From assembly GCF_041320595.1 (NCBI RefSeq), contig NZ_CP166625.1, positions 3,842,001 to 3,906,000 on the forward strand: a DNA stretch of 64,000 nt, given 5' to 3'. Below are positions 9,294 to 16,520 of the stretch, one piece after another. Source of the stretch: Pleomorphomonas sp. PLEO. Its GTDB lineage: Bacteria > Pseudomonadota > Alphaproteobacteria > Rhizobiales > Pleomorphomonadaceae. How positions within the stretch are numbered: the stretch's first letter is position 1; each line of letters opens with the position of its first letter. Both the position numbers and the translations under genes were made by a program. A model generated the notes under the pieces. The model was not told the DNA's origin. It saw only the letters and a program-made list of their open reading frames with translations, and searched no databases.

Positions 9294-10523
9294 ATGCTCG
9301 GCAAACCCGTTTTCTCGATACCCGGGACGGCCGACGCGGCCACCTCCCTTTCCTCTTTCGCAGCCGACCGGCCACAGCTGCGCCCCGCCCGTCACGAACG
9401 ACCGAAGATCTGGGACCTACCGAAGAGTTGCCACTGCGTAACCCTCGGAACCTGTCTGGTCTTGGCCGAATTGCGCAAAATGGCGAAACGGTTGGGGCTT
9501 TTCCACGGCATCGACCAGATGACCGACTATGAACTGCATGGCGCGTTCGTGCACGTCCTATCGAACCGCAACCGGGCCTCCAGCGCCGTCCAGAAGCTAC
9601 TCGAGACCAATCATGCCGGCGCGGTGCGCAAGGCATCACGTTGCCATTCGGAGGAAGAGCTTTCGGCCTTCTGGGATCGAGAAGTGGCTGAAGGCCAGAT
9701 CGCCGGTGCCTTTTGGGCAGTGATGAGCCACGTGCATCTCGGTGGCGCGCTGGAAGTGCGCGTCTTCGGCGAGGTACATATGATGTCGCATCTCTGCGGG
9801 GCCTCCCACAGAGGCGATGCGCGTGCCCGTTCTCTCGCCGAACAGCAATGCGCCGCTCTGGCTCGGCGGCTGGAAGAGGCCAATGCCGGCCACCTGGAAA
9901 CACTTGCGGCCCGCGACCGAGAGATCGAGCGCCTGAGCCGCCTGGTGTCTAGCATCGAGCCTTTCGTTAGAGAGACGGCAACCCTGCGCGCCCGCGTCGC
10001 CGAGCTGGAAGGCGGCGAAGAGCTGGCTCGTCTCGATCATCGCGCCGACGAACTCGCCCGCCGGCTCGACCTAGCCCTACGCCGCAACGATCATCTCGCG
10101 GCCGAAATCGATGCGTTGACCAGCCAGGTCGCCGTCGCCGAAACACGGATAGGCAACCTCACCGACCAACTGGCGGAAGCCTCGCCCTACCCCGCCCGCG
10201 CCTGTGCCGATGATTGCCCGTTCAACCTCGAGGGGCGTTGCATCGCCTACATCGGCGGACGGCCTCGCACGGTGTCGCGCATGCGCGACCTTGTCGAGCG
10301 TTGCCGTGGTTCGCTGATCCACCATGATGGCGGCGCCGAGCAATCGGCCGAAACGCTGGATGGCGTCCTCGTGCGCGCCGACGTGGTGATGTTCCCGGTG
10401 GATTGCGTCAGCCACACCGCAGTCGAGAAACTGAAGACGGTCTGCGGTCGTATGAACAAGACCTACCTGCCACTGTCTTCAGCCAGCTACTCGTCCTTTG
10501 CGAGCGAACTCGCAAGAGTATAG
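9294..10523 (+). CDS. DUF2325 domain protein with Cys motifs and coiled coil
   Basis: The product has 409 residues. An N-terminal domain begins with a C-x-C-x5-C cluster (Cys46, 48, 54) and contains HMMSHLCGASHRGD. A long Arg/Glu/Leu-rich coiled coil covers roughly residues 185-290. A second cluster C-x3-C-x7-C (304, 308, 316) leads into a C-terminal DUF2325 domain recognisable from YIGGRPRTVSRM, HHDGG, FPVDCVSH and the Ser-rich end. DUF2325 has no assigned function. The Cys clusters suggest metal or redox sensing (inference). It begins one base after the preceding Cys-rich gene, and nikR follows 84 bases downstream on the same strand. Confidence 0.8.
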   Translation: MLGKPVFSIPGTADAATSLSSFAADRPQLRPARHERPKIWDLPKSCHCVTLGTCLVLAELRKMAKRLGLFHGIDQMTDYELHGAFVHVLSNRNRASSAVQKLLETNHAGAVRKASRCHSEEELSAFWDREVAEGQIAGAFWAVMSHVHLGGALEVRVFGEVHMMSHLCGASHRGDARARSLAEQQCAALARRLEEANAGHLETLAARDREIERLSRLVSSIEPFVRETATLRARVAELEGGEELARLDHRADELARRLDLALRRNDHLAAEIDALTSQVAVAETRIGNLTDQLAEASPYPARACADDCPFNLEGRCIAYIGGRPRTVSRMRDLVERCRGSLIHHDGGAEQSAETLDGVLVRADVVMFPVDCVSHTAVEKLKTVCGRMNKTYLPLSSASYSSFASELARV

Positions 10524-10607
10524 CGACGACTATCCTTCGCCGACCCGAGCCTGCTAACCTCCCTGCCGCCGACGGGCTTCCGCCGGCTGGAAATCAGGGA
10601 GAGCGCC

Positions 10608-11060
10608 TTGCAGCGGGTGACAATCACACTGGATGACGACCTCGTCGAGGAGATCGACGCCTTCATTGCCCGGCGCGGCTATCAAAACCGCTCAGAGGCG
10701 ATCCGCGATCTTGCCCGCGCCGGCCTTGGGGAACTGGCCACCACCGCCGATCCCGAGCGGGACTGCGTGGCCGCCGTCGTCTACACCTTCGACCATGAGA
10801 AGCGCGAACTGGCGCGTCGCCTCGCGGCGGTACATCACCACCACCACGATCTTTCGCTTGCCACGACGCATGTCCATCTCGACGAAGCCAATTGCCTCGA
10901 AGTGGCGCTGCTGCAAGGGAAAGCCGGCGAGATCAGTCATTTCGCCGAACATCTCATGGCCGAGCGCGGTGTCCGATATGGTCGCCTAGTCATGGTGCCG
11001 GTCGAAGGGAAAAGCGAACGATCCGATCCGCATGGCCATAGCCATATCGCGCAGGACTGA
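10608..11060 (+). CDS. nikR: Nickel-responsive regulator NikR
   Basis: NikR is a ribbon-helix-helix repressor with a C-terminal ACT-like nickel domain. The 150-residue product starts with the RHH segment (VTITLDDDLVEEID). It keeps the square-planar nickel ligand set: a His within the run 76-80, His88 and His90 in HVH, and Cys96. The tail is also His-containing (PHGHSH). The start is TTG at 10608, preceded by AGGGAG; no upstream in-frame ATG is available. An exact NikR-type operator lies 0.5 kb downstream, in front of nikK, so its target is almost certainly the nikKMLQO importer. Confidence 0.93.
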   Translation: MQRVTITLDDDLVEEIDAFIARRGYQNRSEAIRDLARAGLGELATTADPERDCVAAVVYTFDHEKRELARRLAAVHHHHHDLSLATTHVHLDEANCLEVALLQGKAGEISHFAEHLMAERGVRYGRLVMVPVEGKSERSDPHGHSHIAQD

Positions 11061-11090
11061 AAAAGCGACGCGGAAAACCGCGTCGCCGAA
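11061..11090 (-). terminator. Rho-independent terminator, probably bidirectional
   Basis: A 9-bp stem (GCGACGCGG / CCGCGTCGC, 11065-11073 and 11078-11086) closes an AAAA loop. On the minus strand it is followed by TTTTT, a strong terminator for the small secreted-protein gene. On the plus strand the T-run is poorer, but it lies directly after the nikR stop. Confidence 0.8.
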
Positions 11091-11092
11091 AT

Positions 11093-11446
11093 TCATTTCA
11101 CGACATACGCATTGTTAAGCTTGCCGCTTGCCGAATCGTAGAAATTCGCCGCCTTTTTACTGACGATCTCCACCTTGTTGCACTCGGTGAAGCTCGGGAA
11201 ATGCCAGCAGAAGGTGTCACCCTTGAAATCCCAGGTAAAGGTTTGCGGATCTTTGCCTTTGGCTGTGAAGACACCCGTTCCGCCCTTCTTGACGATAGCG
11301 GTGAACGGCACACCTTTCTTGGTCTTGCTGCCAATGGTCTTGTCGACCACGGCGACGCTGAACTCTTCGCTGCTAACAAATTTTGGCGCGGCGATGGCAT
11401 TCGAGACAAAAGCAAGGCCGGCTAACAAAACAATCAGTGCTCTCAT
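11093..11446 (-). CDS. Small secreted protein of unknown function
   Basis: This 117-residue product has a clear Sec signal peptide (MRALIVLLAGLAFVSNAIA, cleavage about residue 19) and a basic, beta-rich mature part with two cysteines (CWHFPSFTEC) that may form a disulfide. No family was recognised. The start at 11446 is preceded by GGGGG; an upstream ATG at 11458 has no ribosome-binding site. It lies on the opposite strand between nikR and nikK, divergent from nikK, so its promoter shares the 11447-11630 intergenic region. A link to nickel is only positional. Confidence 0.7.
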   Translation of the reverse strand: MRALIVLLAGLAFVSNAIAAPKFVSSEEFSVAVVDKTIGSKTKKGVPFTAIVKKGGTGVFTAKGKDPQTFTWDFKGDTFCWHFPSFTECNKVEIVSKKAANFYDSASGKLNNAYVVK

Positions 11447-11581
11447 ATCTGCCCCCATTTTATATTGGCTACGAAATGTACGTATAAATATTTATCATTG
11501 TCTAGGGGAAAGCTATGTCCGCCCTACCGATCTGGACGTGCTGACGGCTGGGCCACATTAGTCTTTTACCGTATTGCGTCG

Positions 11582-11609
11582 GTATGATGATTTTGTATTT
11601 TTCTCATAC
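11582..11609 (+). promoter_or_regulatory. NikR operator GTATGA-N16-TCATAC upstream of nikK
   Basis: Half-sites GTATGA (11582-11587) and TCATAC (11604-11609) are separated by exactly 16 bases, the architecture known for the E. coli nik operator. The site ends 21 bases before the nikK start codon. The left half-site contains TATGAT, a plausible -10 element, so NikR binding would occlude RNA polymerase. It may also affect the divergent gene starting at 11446. Confidence 0.9.
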
Positions 11610-11630
11610 TAATGCAAACCGGAAAAGCCG

Positions 11631-12392
11631 ATGCGTACGCTCCTTGCCACCGCCGCCTTCATCGCCCTCACCTCGCCCGCCTTCGCCCACTTCCAGGAAA
11701 TCCTGCCGTCGGCGGACGTGCTGCCCGAGGGCGGCAAAGTCACTGTCAGCCTGGTCTTCACCCACCCGATGGAGCGCGGACCGACCATGGATATGGTCAA
11801 GCCCGTGCGGGTTGGTGTGGTCACGGCAAAAGGCGTCGAGGACATTTCGAGCACGCTGATCGAGGCTCCGGTCGACAGCAAGCAGGCTTGGCGCTTCGAG
11901 CGCGATGTCGGCGAACCGGGTGCCGAGGTGCTCTTCGTCGAGCCCAAACCCTATTGGGAGCCGGCGGAGAACAAGTACATCATCCACTATGCCAAGGTGG
12001 TCGTGGACGGTTACGCCTCCGGCGAAGGCTGGGATCGGCTCGTCGGCCTGCCCGTCGAGATTGCGCCGCTGGTTCGACCGACCGGCCTGTGGACCGGTAA
12101 CCTATTCCGCGGGGTCGTGCTCAAGGACGGACAGCCGGTGCCCGGCGCCGAGGTCGAGGTGGAGTGGGTGAACGATGGATCGGTGACACCGCCCAACGAA
12201 GCCTTCATCACCCAGGTGATCAAGGCCGACGATAGAGGCGTCTTCGCCTATGCCATGCCGAGGGCGGGATGGTGGGGCTTTGCCGCGCTGATCGACGGCC
12301 CAGAGGCCCAGTCGCCGGATGGCAAGCCAGCCGCCACCGAACTCGGCGCGCTGATGTGGGTGAAGGCGACCGATATGGGTGAAGCGAAGTGA
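11631..12392 (+). CDS. nikK: NikK-like periplasmic DUF4198 nickel-uptake component
   Basis: NikK proteins are DUF4198-family accessory components of ECF-type nickel importers. The 253-residue product has a signal peptide ending A-F-A, so the mature protein would begin with histidine (HFQEIL). The body is beta-rich with the DUF4198 features VSLVFTHPM and GAEVEVEW. The end reads ATELGALMWVKATD, as in other family members. It is the first gene of nikKMLQO, directly behind the NikR operator, and nikM begins 21 bases after its stop. It probably delivers or binds Ni(II) in the periplasm; this role is inferred from family and context. Confidence 0.87.
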   Translation: MRTLLATAAFIALTSPAFAHFQEILPSADVLPEGGKVTVSLVFTHPMERGPTMDMVKPVRVGVVTAKGVEDISSTLIEAPVDSKQAWRFERDVGEPGAEVLFVEPKPYWEPAENKYIIHYAKVVVDGYASGEGWDRLVGLPVEIAPLVRPTGLWTGNLFRGVVLKDGQPVPGAEVEVEWVNDGSVTPPNEAFITQVIKADDRGVFAYAMPRAGWWGFAALIDGPEAQSPDGKPAATELGALMWVKATDMGEAK

Positions 12393-12413
12393 CGACCGGA
12401 CTGGAGGCCTGAC

Positions 12414-13040
12414 GTGGCACACATTCCCGACGGCGTCCTATCGTTGCCGGTGCTCGTCGCCGGCACTCTGGCTGGCGCGGCAGGCCTTGCGCTCGGCGTC
12501 CGCCAGTTAGGCGACCGTGATATTCCGCGCACGGCGCTGCTTGCCGCCGTGTTCTTTATCGCTTCGTCACTGGCCTTCCCGCTCGGGCCGACTTCCGTCC
12601 ACCTGCTGCTCGGCGGCCTCATCGGTCTCATGCTCGGCTGGAAGGCGTTTCCGGCAATCTTCGTCGGCCTGCTGCTGCAGGCCCTTTTGTTCGGCTTCGG
12701 TGGACTGACGACGCTGGGTGTCGACCTGGTCAACATGGCGCTGCCGGGTGTGGCTCTGGCCGCCACTATTCGACCATTCATCCGGGCTCACCATCCTGCC
12801 CGGTCGGCGGCGCTCGCCGGCGCCGTGGCGGCGCTCTCGGTGATCGTCACCGCCGGACTGGTCGGTGTGGAGATTGCGTTGTCGGAGCCAGCCTTCTCGC
12901 CCGCTGTCGGCTTGATGGCAGCCGCTTATCTGCCGCTCGCGGCCATAGAGGCCGTGGTGACCGCCTTCGTGACGCTCTATCTTCTCAAGGTCAAACCCGA
13001 GATGATCGGGGCGTCCGCTTTCATCGGATCCTCCTCGTGA
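12414..13040 (+). CDS. nikM: Nickel ECF transporter S-component (CbiM/NikM family)
   Basis: This 208-residue membrane protein with about six to seven transmembrane helices starts AHIPDGVL after the initiator, matching the CbiM/NikM N-terminus whose histidine binds the metal. Here an Ala precedes the His, and methionine removal would expose Ala-His. The start is a GTG with GGAGG upstream (actggaggcct). The NikR operator at the head of the operon, and the absence of CbiN or a cobalamin riboswitch, favour nickel over cobalt. The stop overlaps the GTG start of nikL (GTGA). Confidence 0.9.
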   Translation: MAHIPDGVLSLPVLVAGTLAGAAGLALGVRQLGDRDIPRTALLAAVFFIASSLAFPLGPTSVHLLLGGLIGLMLGWKAFPAIFVGLLLQALLFGFGGLTTLGVDLVNMALPGVALAATIRPFIRAHHPARSAALAGAVAALSVIVTAGLVGVEIALSEPAFSPAVGLMAAAYLPLAAIEAVVTAFVTLYLLKVKPEMIGASAFIGSSS

Positions 13041-13594
13041 TCCGCCGCCTCGCCCCTGCCATCGCCGCCCTGCTCTTCCTCGCCTTGCCGGCCGAGGCAC
13101 ACCGTCTCAAGCTTTTCGCGCAAGTCACCGGAGCAACCATTTCCGGCTACGGATTCTATATCGGCGGTGGCCGTCCGCAGGGCGCCGACCTGGTCGTTGC
13201 GACGCCGGATGGCAAAGAGGTGAGCCGTCTCAAGACCGGCGAGGATGGTGGCTTCAGCTTTACGCCGCCATCGCCCGGCCGCTTCCACCTGAAGCTGGCC
13301 GCGGGAGATGGTCATTTTGCCGAACTGGATATTTCGACCGACGGAATACCAGCCGCCGCGGCGGCCGTTACGGCGACATCATCGGCGGCGGCCGTTCCGA
13401 CCGACCTCGATGCCCGCATTGCTCAAGCGGTCGACGCAGCGGTGGCGCGTCAGATCAAGCCGCTGCTCGAAGCTTATGATGCCGCCGAAGGCCGTGTGCG
13501 TTTCAACGACCTCCTCGGTGGCCTTGGCTGGATCGTTGGTCTTGCCGGCCTCTGGGCCTGGTTCCGCTCGCGACGGAGCGGACATGGCGACTGA
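13037..13594 (+). CDS. nikL: NikL-like membrane-anchored nickel-uptake component
   Basis: This 185-residue product has a signal peptide ending A-E-A, so the mature N-terminus is predicted to be His (HRLKLFAQ). A carboxypeptidase-regulatory-like beta domain follows (GADLVVATPDGKEV, FSFTPPSPGRFHLKL), then an Ala-rich linker, a predicted coiled segment and one C-terminal transmembrane helix (about 163-177). This matches NikL, which replaces NikN in some nickel ECF systems. The GTG start overlaps the nikM stop, and the end overlaps the start of nikQ by 11 bases. Confidence 0.85.
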   Translation: MIRRLAPAIAALLFLALPAEAHRLKLFAQVTGATISGYGFYIGGGRPQGADLVVATPDGKEVSRLKTGEDGGFSFTPPSPGRFHLKLAAGDGHFAELDISTDGIPAAAAAVTATSSAAAVPTDLDARIAQAVDAAVARQIKPLLEAYDAAEGRVRFNDLLGGLGWIVGLAGLWAWFRSRRSGHGD

Positions 13595-14339
13595 CACGGC
13601 CGACGCCGGTGCCCGCGTATCGCCTCTCGACAAGCTCGACACGCGCACGCGCATCGCCGCCGCTGTAACGCTCGTGCTGGTGCTTGTCAGCCTCAGGGCC
13701 TGGACATTGCTCGGTATGGCGATCCTTCTCGGCATCCTGCTCACGACGCTCGCCGGCCTATCCCCACGGCAGATGGTCCGCCGCCTGTTGCATGTCGAGG
13801 GCTTCCTGCTGATCCTGTTCGTCGCACTGCCGCTGACGACACGGCTTCCGCCTTTTGTGGCGATAGGGCCAATCAGCCTGTCCCTGCCCGGTCTTGAGCG
13901 GGCGGTAACACTGGCTCTCCGCATTACGGCGGCGGCGCTCGTCGTATTGCCACTCATCGCCGGCCTGACACCGATCCGCCTCGGTCACGCGCTCGGCCGG
14001 TTTGGTCTGCCGCCGCGCCTCGTCCAGGTCTTTCTGTTCTCCATCCGCTATATCGAACTGCTGCGCGCGGAAGCGCGGCGCCTCAATGACGCCATGCGGC
14101 TGCGCGGCTTTGTGCCGGGCACCAACCTTCATACCCTTAAAACCTACGGCCACTTTATCGGCCAACTGCTGGTGCGCGCCGTCGAGCGCGCCGAACGGGT
14201 GAACGAAGCGATGCGCTGCCGGGGCTTCGCGGGGCGGTTTCCGCTTGTTACCCTGGAGCGGTTCGGCACTGTCGACATTGGCGCCGCCGGGCTGACCGTG
14301 CTCCTTGCCTGCACTCTCCTCGTGATGGATCGCCTTTGA
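13584..14339 (+). CDS. nikQ: Nickel ECF transporter T-component (CbiQ/NikQ family)
   Basis: This 251-residue transmembrane protein contains the EcfT coupling motifs ALRLRG-like NDAMRLRGF and NEAMRCRGF, which contact the ATPase. The frame is open well upstream (to 13308), but the ATG at 13584 after a GGAGCGGAC sequence fits the family start and the compact operon. It overlaps nikL by 11 bases, and its TGA overlaps the nikO ATG. It couples ATP hydrolysis by NikO to metal entry through NikM. Confidence 0.9.
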   Translation: MATDTADAGARVSPLDKLDTRTRIAAAVTLVLVLVSLRAWTLLGMAILLGILLTTLAGLSPRQMVRRLLHVEGFLLILFVALPLTTRLPPFVAIGPISLSLPGLERAVTLALRITAAALVVLPLIAGLTPIRLGHALGRFGLPPRLVQVFLFSIRYIELLRAEARRLNDAMRLRGFVPGTNLHTLKTYGHFIGQLLVRAVERAERVNEAMRCRGFAGRFPLVTLERFGTVDIGAAGLTVLLACTLLVMDRL

Positions 14340-15049
14340 TGACCGCACTCCTGGATCTTTCCGGTCTCAGCGTCCGGCGTGGTGGCCGGCTGGTGCTCGA
14401 CCGGATCGACCTTCGGCTCGAAAGCGGTGAGCGGCTGGCGCTGGCAGGCGCCAACGGAGCAGGAAAAACCACCTTGCTGCGCGCCTTGGTCGGGCTGGAA
14501 GCGCTTGACGCCGGCGAAATCGTCGCCTTCGGCCGCCCTCGGCGCGATGAGCATGACTTCCGCGACCTACGCCAACGGGTCGGCTTCCTGTTTCAGGATT
14601 CCGACGACCAGTTGTTCGCGCCTACAGTAATCGAGGACGTCGCCTTCGGCCCGCTCAACCTCGGCTTCACGCCGGCCCAGGCGATCGAACGGGCGCGCAA
14701 GGTGCTCGCCGATCTCGACCTGCTGTCGCTTGAACAGCGTGTCACCCATCATCTTTCCGGCGGCGAAAAGCGGTTGGTAGCGCTGGCCGGCGTGCTGGCC
14801 ATGGATCCGGATGTCCTGCTGCTCGACGAGCCGACCAACGCGCTCGACGAAGCACACCTCGCCCGTCTCACCGCCATTCTCACCGAACTACCTGTGGCGA
14901 TGATCCTGGTGTCGCATGACGCGCATTTCCTCGCGAGCCTGTCGACACGGGCGGTGCTGCTTGAAGGCGGACAGCTGAAGCCGGCGGTGGCACATCGGCA
15001 TCAGCACCGGCACGACCATGTGCATTTTCATCCGATCGATGAAGATTAA
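14339..15049 (+). CDS. nikO: Nickel ECF transporter ATPase (CbiO/NikO family)
   Basis: This 236-residue ABC ATPase has Walker A GANGAGKT (38-45), Q-loop FLFQDSDDQLF (the DDQLF form is typical of ECF ATPases), signature LSGGEKR, Walker B LLLDEP and the H-loop LVSHD. The last about 20 residues are strikingly His-rich (HRHQHRHDHVHFHP), a likely metal-buffering tail. The ATG at 14339 overlaps the nikQ stop (TGATG); a TTG codon directly upstream is an alternative start. It converges on the LacI-family gene with a 4-base overlap of 3' ends. Confidence 0.93.
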   Translation: MTALLDLSGLSVRRGGRLVLDRIDLRLESGERLALAGANGAGKTTLLRALVGLEALDAGEIVAFGRPRRDEHDFRDLRQRVGFLFQDSDDQLFAPTVIEDVAFGPLNLGFTPAQAIERARKVLADLDLLSLEQRVTHHLSGGEKRLVALAGVLAMDPDVLLLDEPTNALDEAHLARLTAILTELPVAMILVSHDAHFLASLSTRAVLLEGGQLKPAVAHRHQHRHDHVHFHPIDED

Positions 15050-16056
15050 TCCACCGGCTCGTCGACGAGGCCAGTCACCGGCGCCGTCGAGCCGCGCACG
15101 ATCAGCTTGCCGGACAGCGTGACCTTGCGGGCCGGAGCCTTGGGCGTCTTCATGCGATCGAACAGCAGCGTCATCGCCATGCGGCCGATGTCGCCGACCG
15201 GCTGTTCGATGACGGTAAGGCCCGGTCCAACCAACTCCGACCAGGTCTCGTTGTCGAAGCCTGCGATGGCCACGTCGTCGGGGGTCTTCAGCTCCAGTCG
15301 CCGCATGGCCTTGACGACGCCGAGCAGCATGGCGTTGCTCGAGGCGATGACGCCATCCGGACGGTCGGGGCGAGAAAACACCTTGAGGATCTCGCGCTCA
15401 GCCGCTTCGGCATTGGGGGCGACGAAAAAGGCTTCCGACGACAGGCCAAGCGATGCCGTGGCTGAGAGATAGCCGAGATGGCGGTCAACCGCCGTCGACG
15501 AGGTGTTGCCGAACAGGCCGACGATATGGCTGCGGCCGATGGTATGGAGGTGATGGACCAGGGTCACCGTCGCCTGATAATTATCGAGCACGACGCTGTC
15601 ATGGCGCCCGACCGGCCCGCCACGATCCACCAGTACCGCCGGAAACGGCAGATCATCGTCGGCCAATCGTTCGAGGCTACCGCGAGTCGGCGCCCAGATT
15701 AGGCCGGTGACCCGCTCCTCCTCCATCAGGCGCAGATACATCGCCTCGCGCTCGGCGCTCTCGTCGGTATTGCAGAGGATGACGCGCATGCCGTTGCGAT
15801 AGGCCTCGTCCTCGACCACCCGGCTCAGCGAGGTGAAGAACGGGCTGCGAATGTCGGCCACCATGAGACCGATGGTCTGGGAGTGCTGCGAGCGCAGCCG
15901 ACGGGCCGAAAGGTTGGGTCGGTAGCCGGTGACGGCGATAGCTTTTTCCACCCGCTCGCGCAGCTCCGGGCTGACCGGACCGTTGCTGAACACGCGTGAC
16001 ACGGTAGCCACCGACACACCGGCCCGCTGGGCCACGTCCTTGATACTAACAGCCAT
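15046..16056 (-). CDS. LacI-family transcriptional regulator
   Basis: This 336-residue repressor-type protein has an N-terminal LacI helix-turn-helix (SIKDVAQRAGVSVATVSRVF, residues about 4-23), the hinge-helix region (NLSARRLRS), and a periplasmic-binding-protein-like effector domain. The frame extends to 16227, but the start at 16056 matches the family. It is divergent from adhE across a 464-base intergenic region, so it may control the fermentation genes or itself; no sugar operon is adjacent. The effector cannot be predicted. Confidence 0.88.
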   Translation of the reverse strand: MAVSIKDVAQRAGVSVATVSRVFSNGPVSPELRERVEKAIAVTGYRPNLSARRLRSQHSQTIGLMVADIRSPFFTSLSRVVEDEAYRNGMRVILCNTDESAEREAMYLRLMEEERVTGLIWAPTRGSLERLADDDLPFPAVLVDRGGPVGRHDSVVLDNYQATVTLVHHLHTIGRSHIVGLFGNTSSTAVDRHLGYLSATASLGLSSEAFFVAPNAEAAEREILKVFSRPDRPDGVIASSNAMLLGVVKAMRRLELKTPDDVAIAGFDNETWSELVGPGLTVIEQPVGDIGRMAMTLLFDRMKTPKAPARKVTLSGKLIVRGSTAPVTGLVDEPVD

Positions 16057-16520
16057 TTTTTGAAGGTCCCAAGACCTCAACCATGCTTTCCGAGCGCGCC
16101 CTCCTCCGCCCTCGAAACCATTGAAAAGGATTACATGAGGCTCGCTTAGCCGCACCAATTTGAAATCAGTACTTTTTCTGATATGTCTCCTGAATGGTTT
16201 AGTACCCCTTGGGAAGACTGTGGCCAAACTCTGCGTATCCTGCGGATTTCACCTTTTCTATCAATGCTCTTCAGAAGAATTTTGGCCGGTCTGTAGTACC
16301 ACTACGCACTGAAAACTTAATCGGTTCAACGCTTGACCATTGAACTGAAAACGATCCCATATGTAGCGGGACACAATAAAGCGGACCATCGAAAAGGTCC
16401 TCAACAACCCGCCTCGCCCTCGGGGTCAGACAGCCCGGCCGGCAAATGCCAGAAAATGGTGGCGCCGGTCGAACGAAGAGAAAACCTTCGGGACGAATGC
16501 TTGGAAGACAGGAGAAGAAC
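16057..16520. promoter_or_regulatory. Divergent lacI-family/adhE intergenic region
   Basis: These 464 bases hold no convincing ORF and must contain both divergent promoters and a long adhE leader. The first half is AT-richer than the surroundings. AAACCATT (16115-16122) and its inverse AATGGTTT (16193-16200) flank the segment nearest the regulator, and ACCATTGAACTGA (16336-16348) repeats part of that motif nearer adhE. These are candidate operator sites; no full FNR box was found. Confidence 0.45.

Noticed and set aside
11459-12413. Cobalamin riboswitch or cobalt specificity (cbiMNQO) for the ECF operon
   Set aside because: No B12-box-like sequence upstream; a NikR operator is present and NikK/NikL replace CbiN, favouring nickel.
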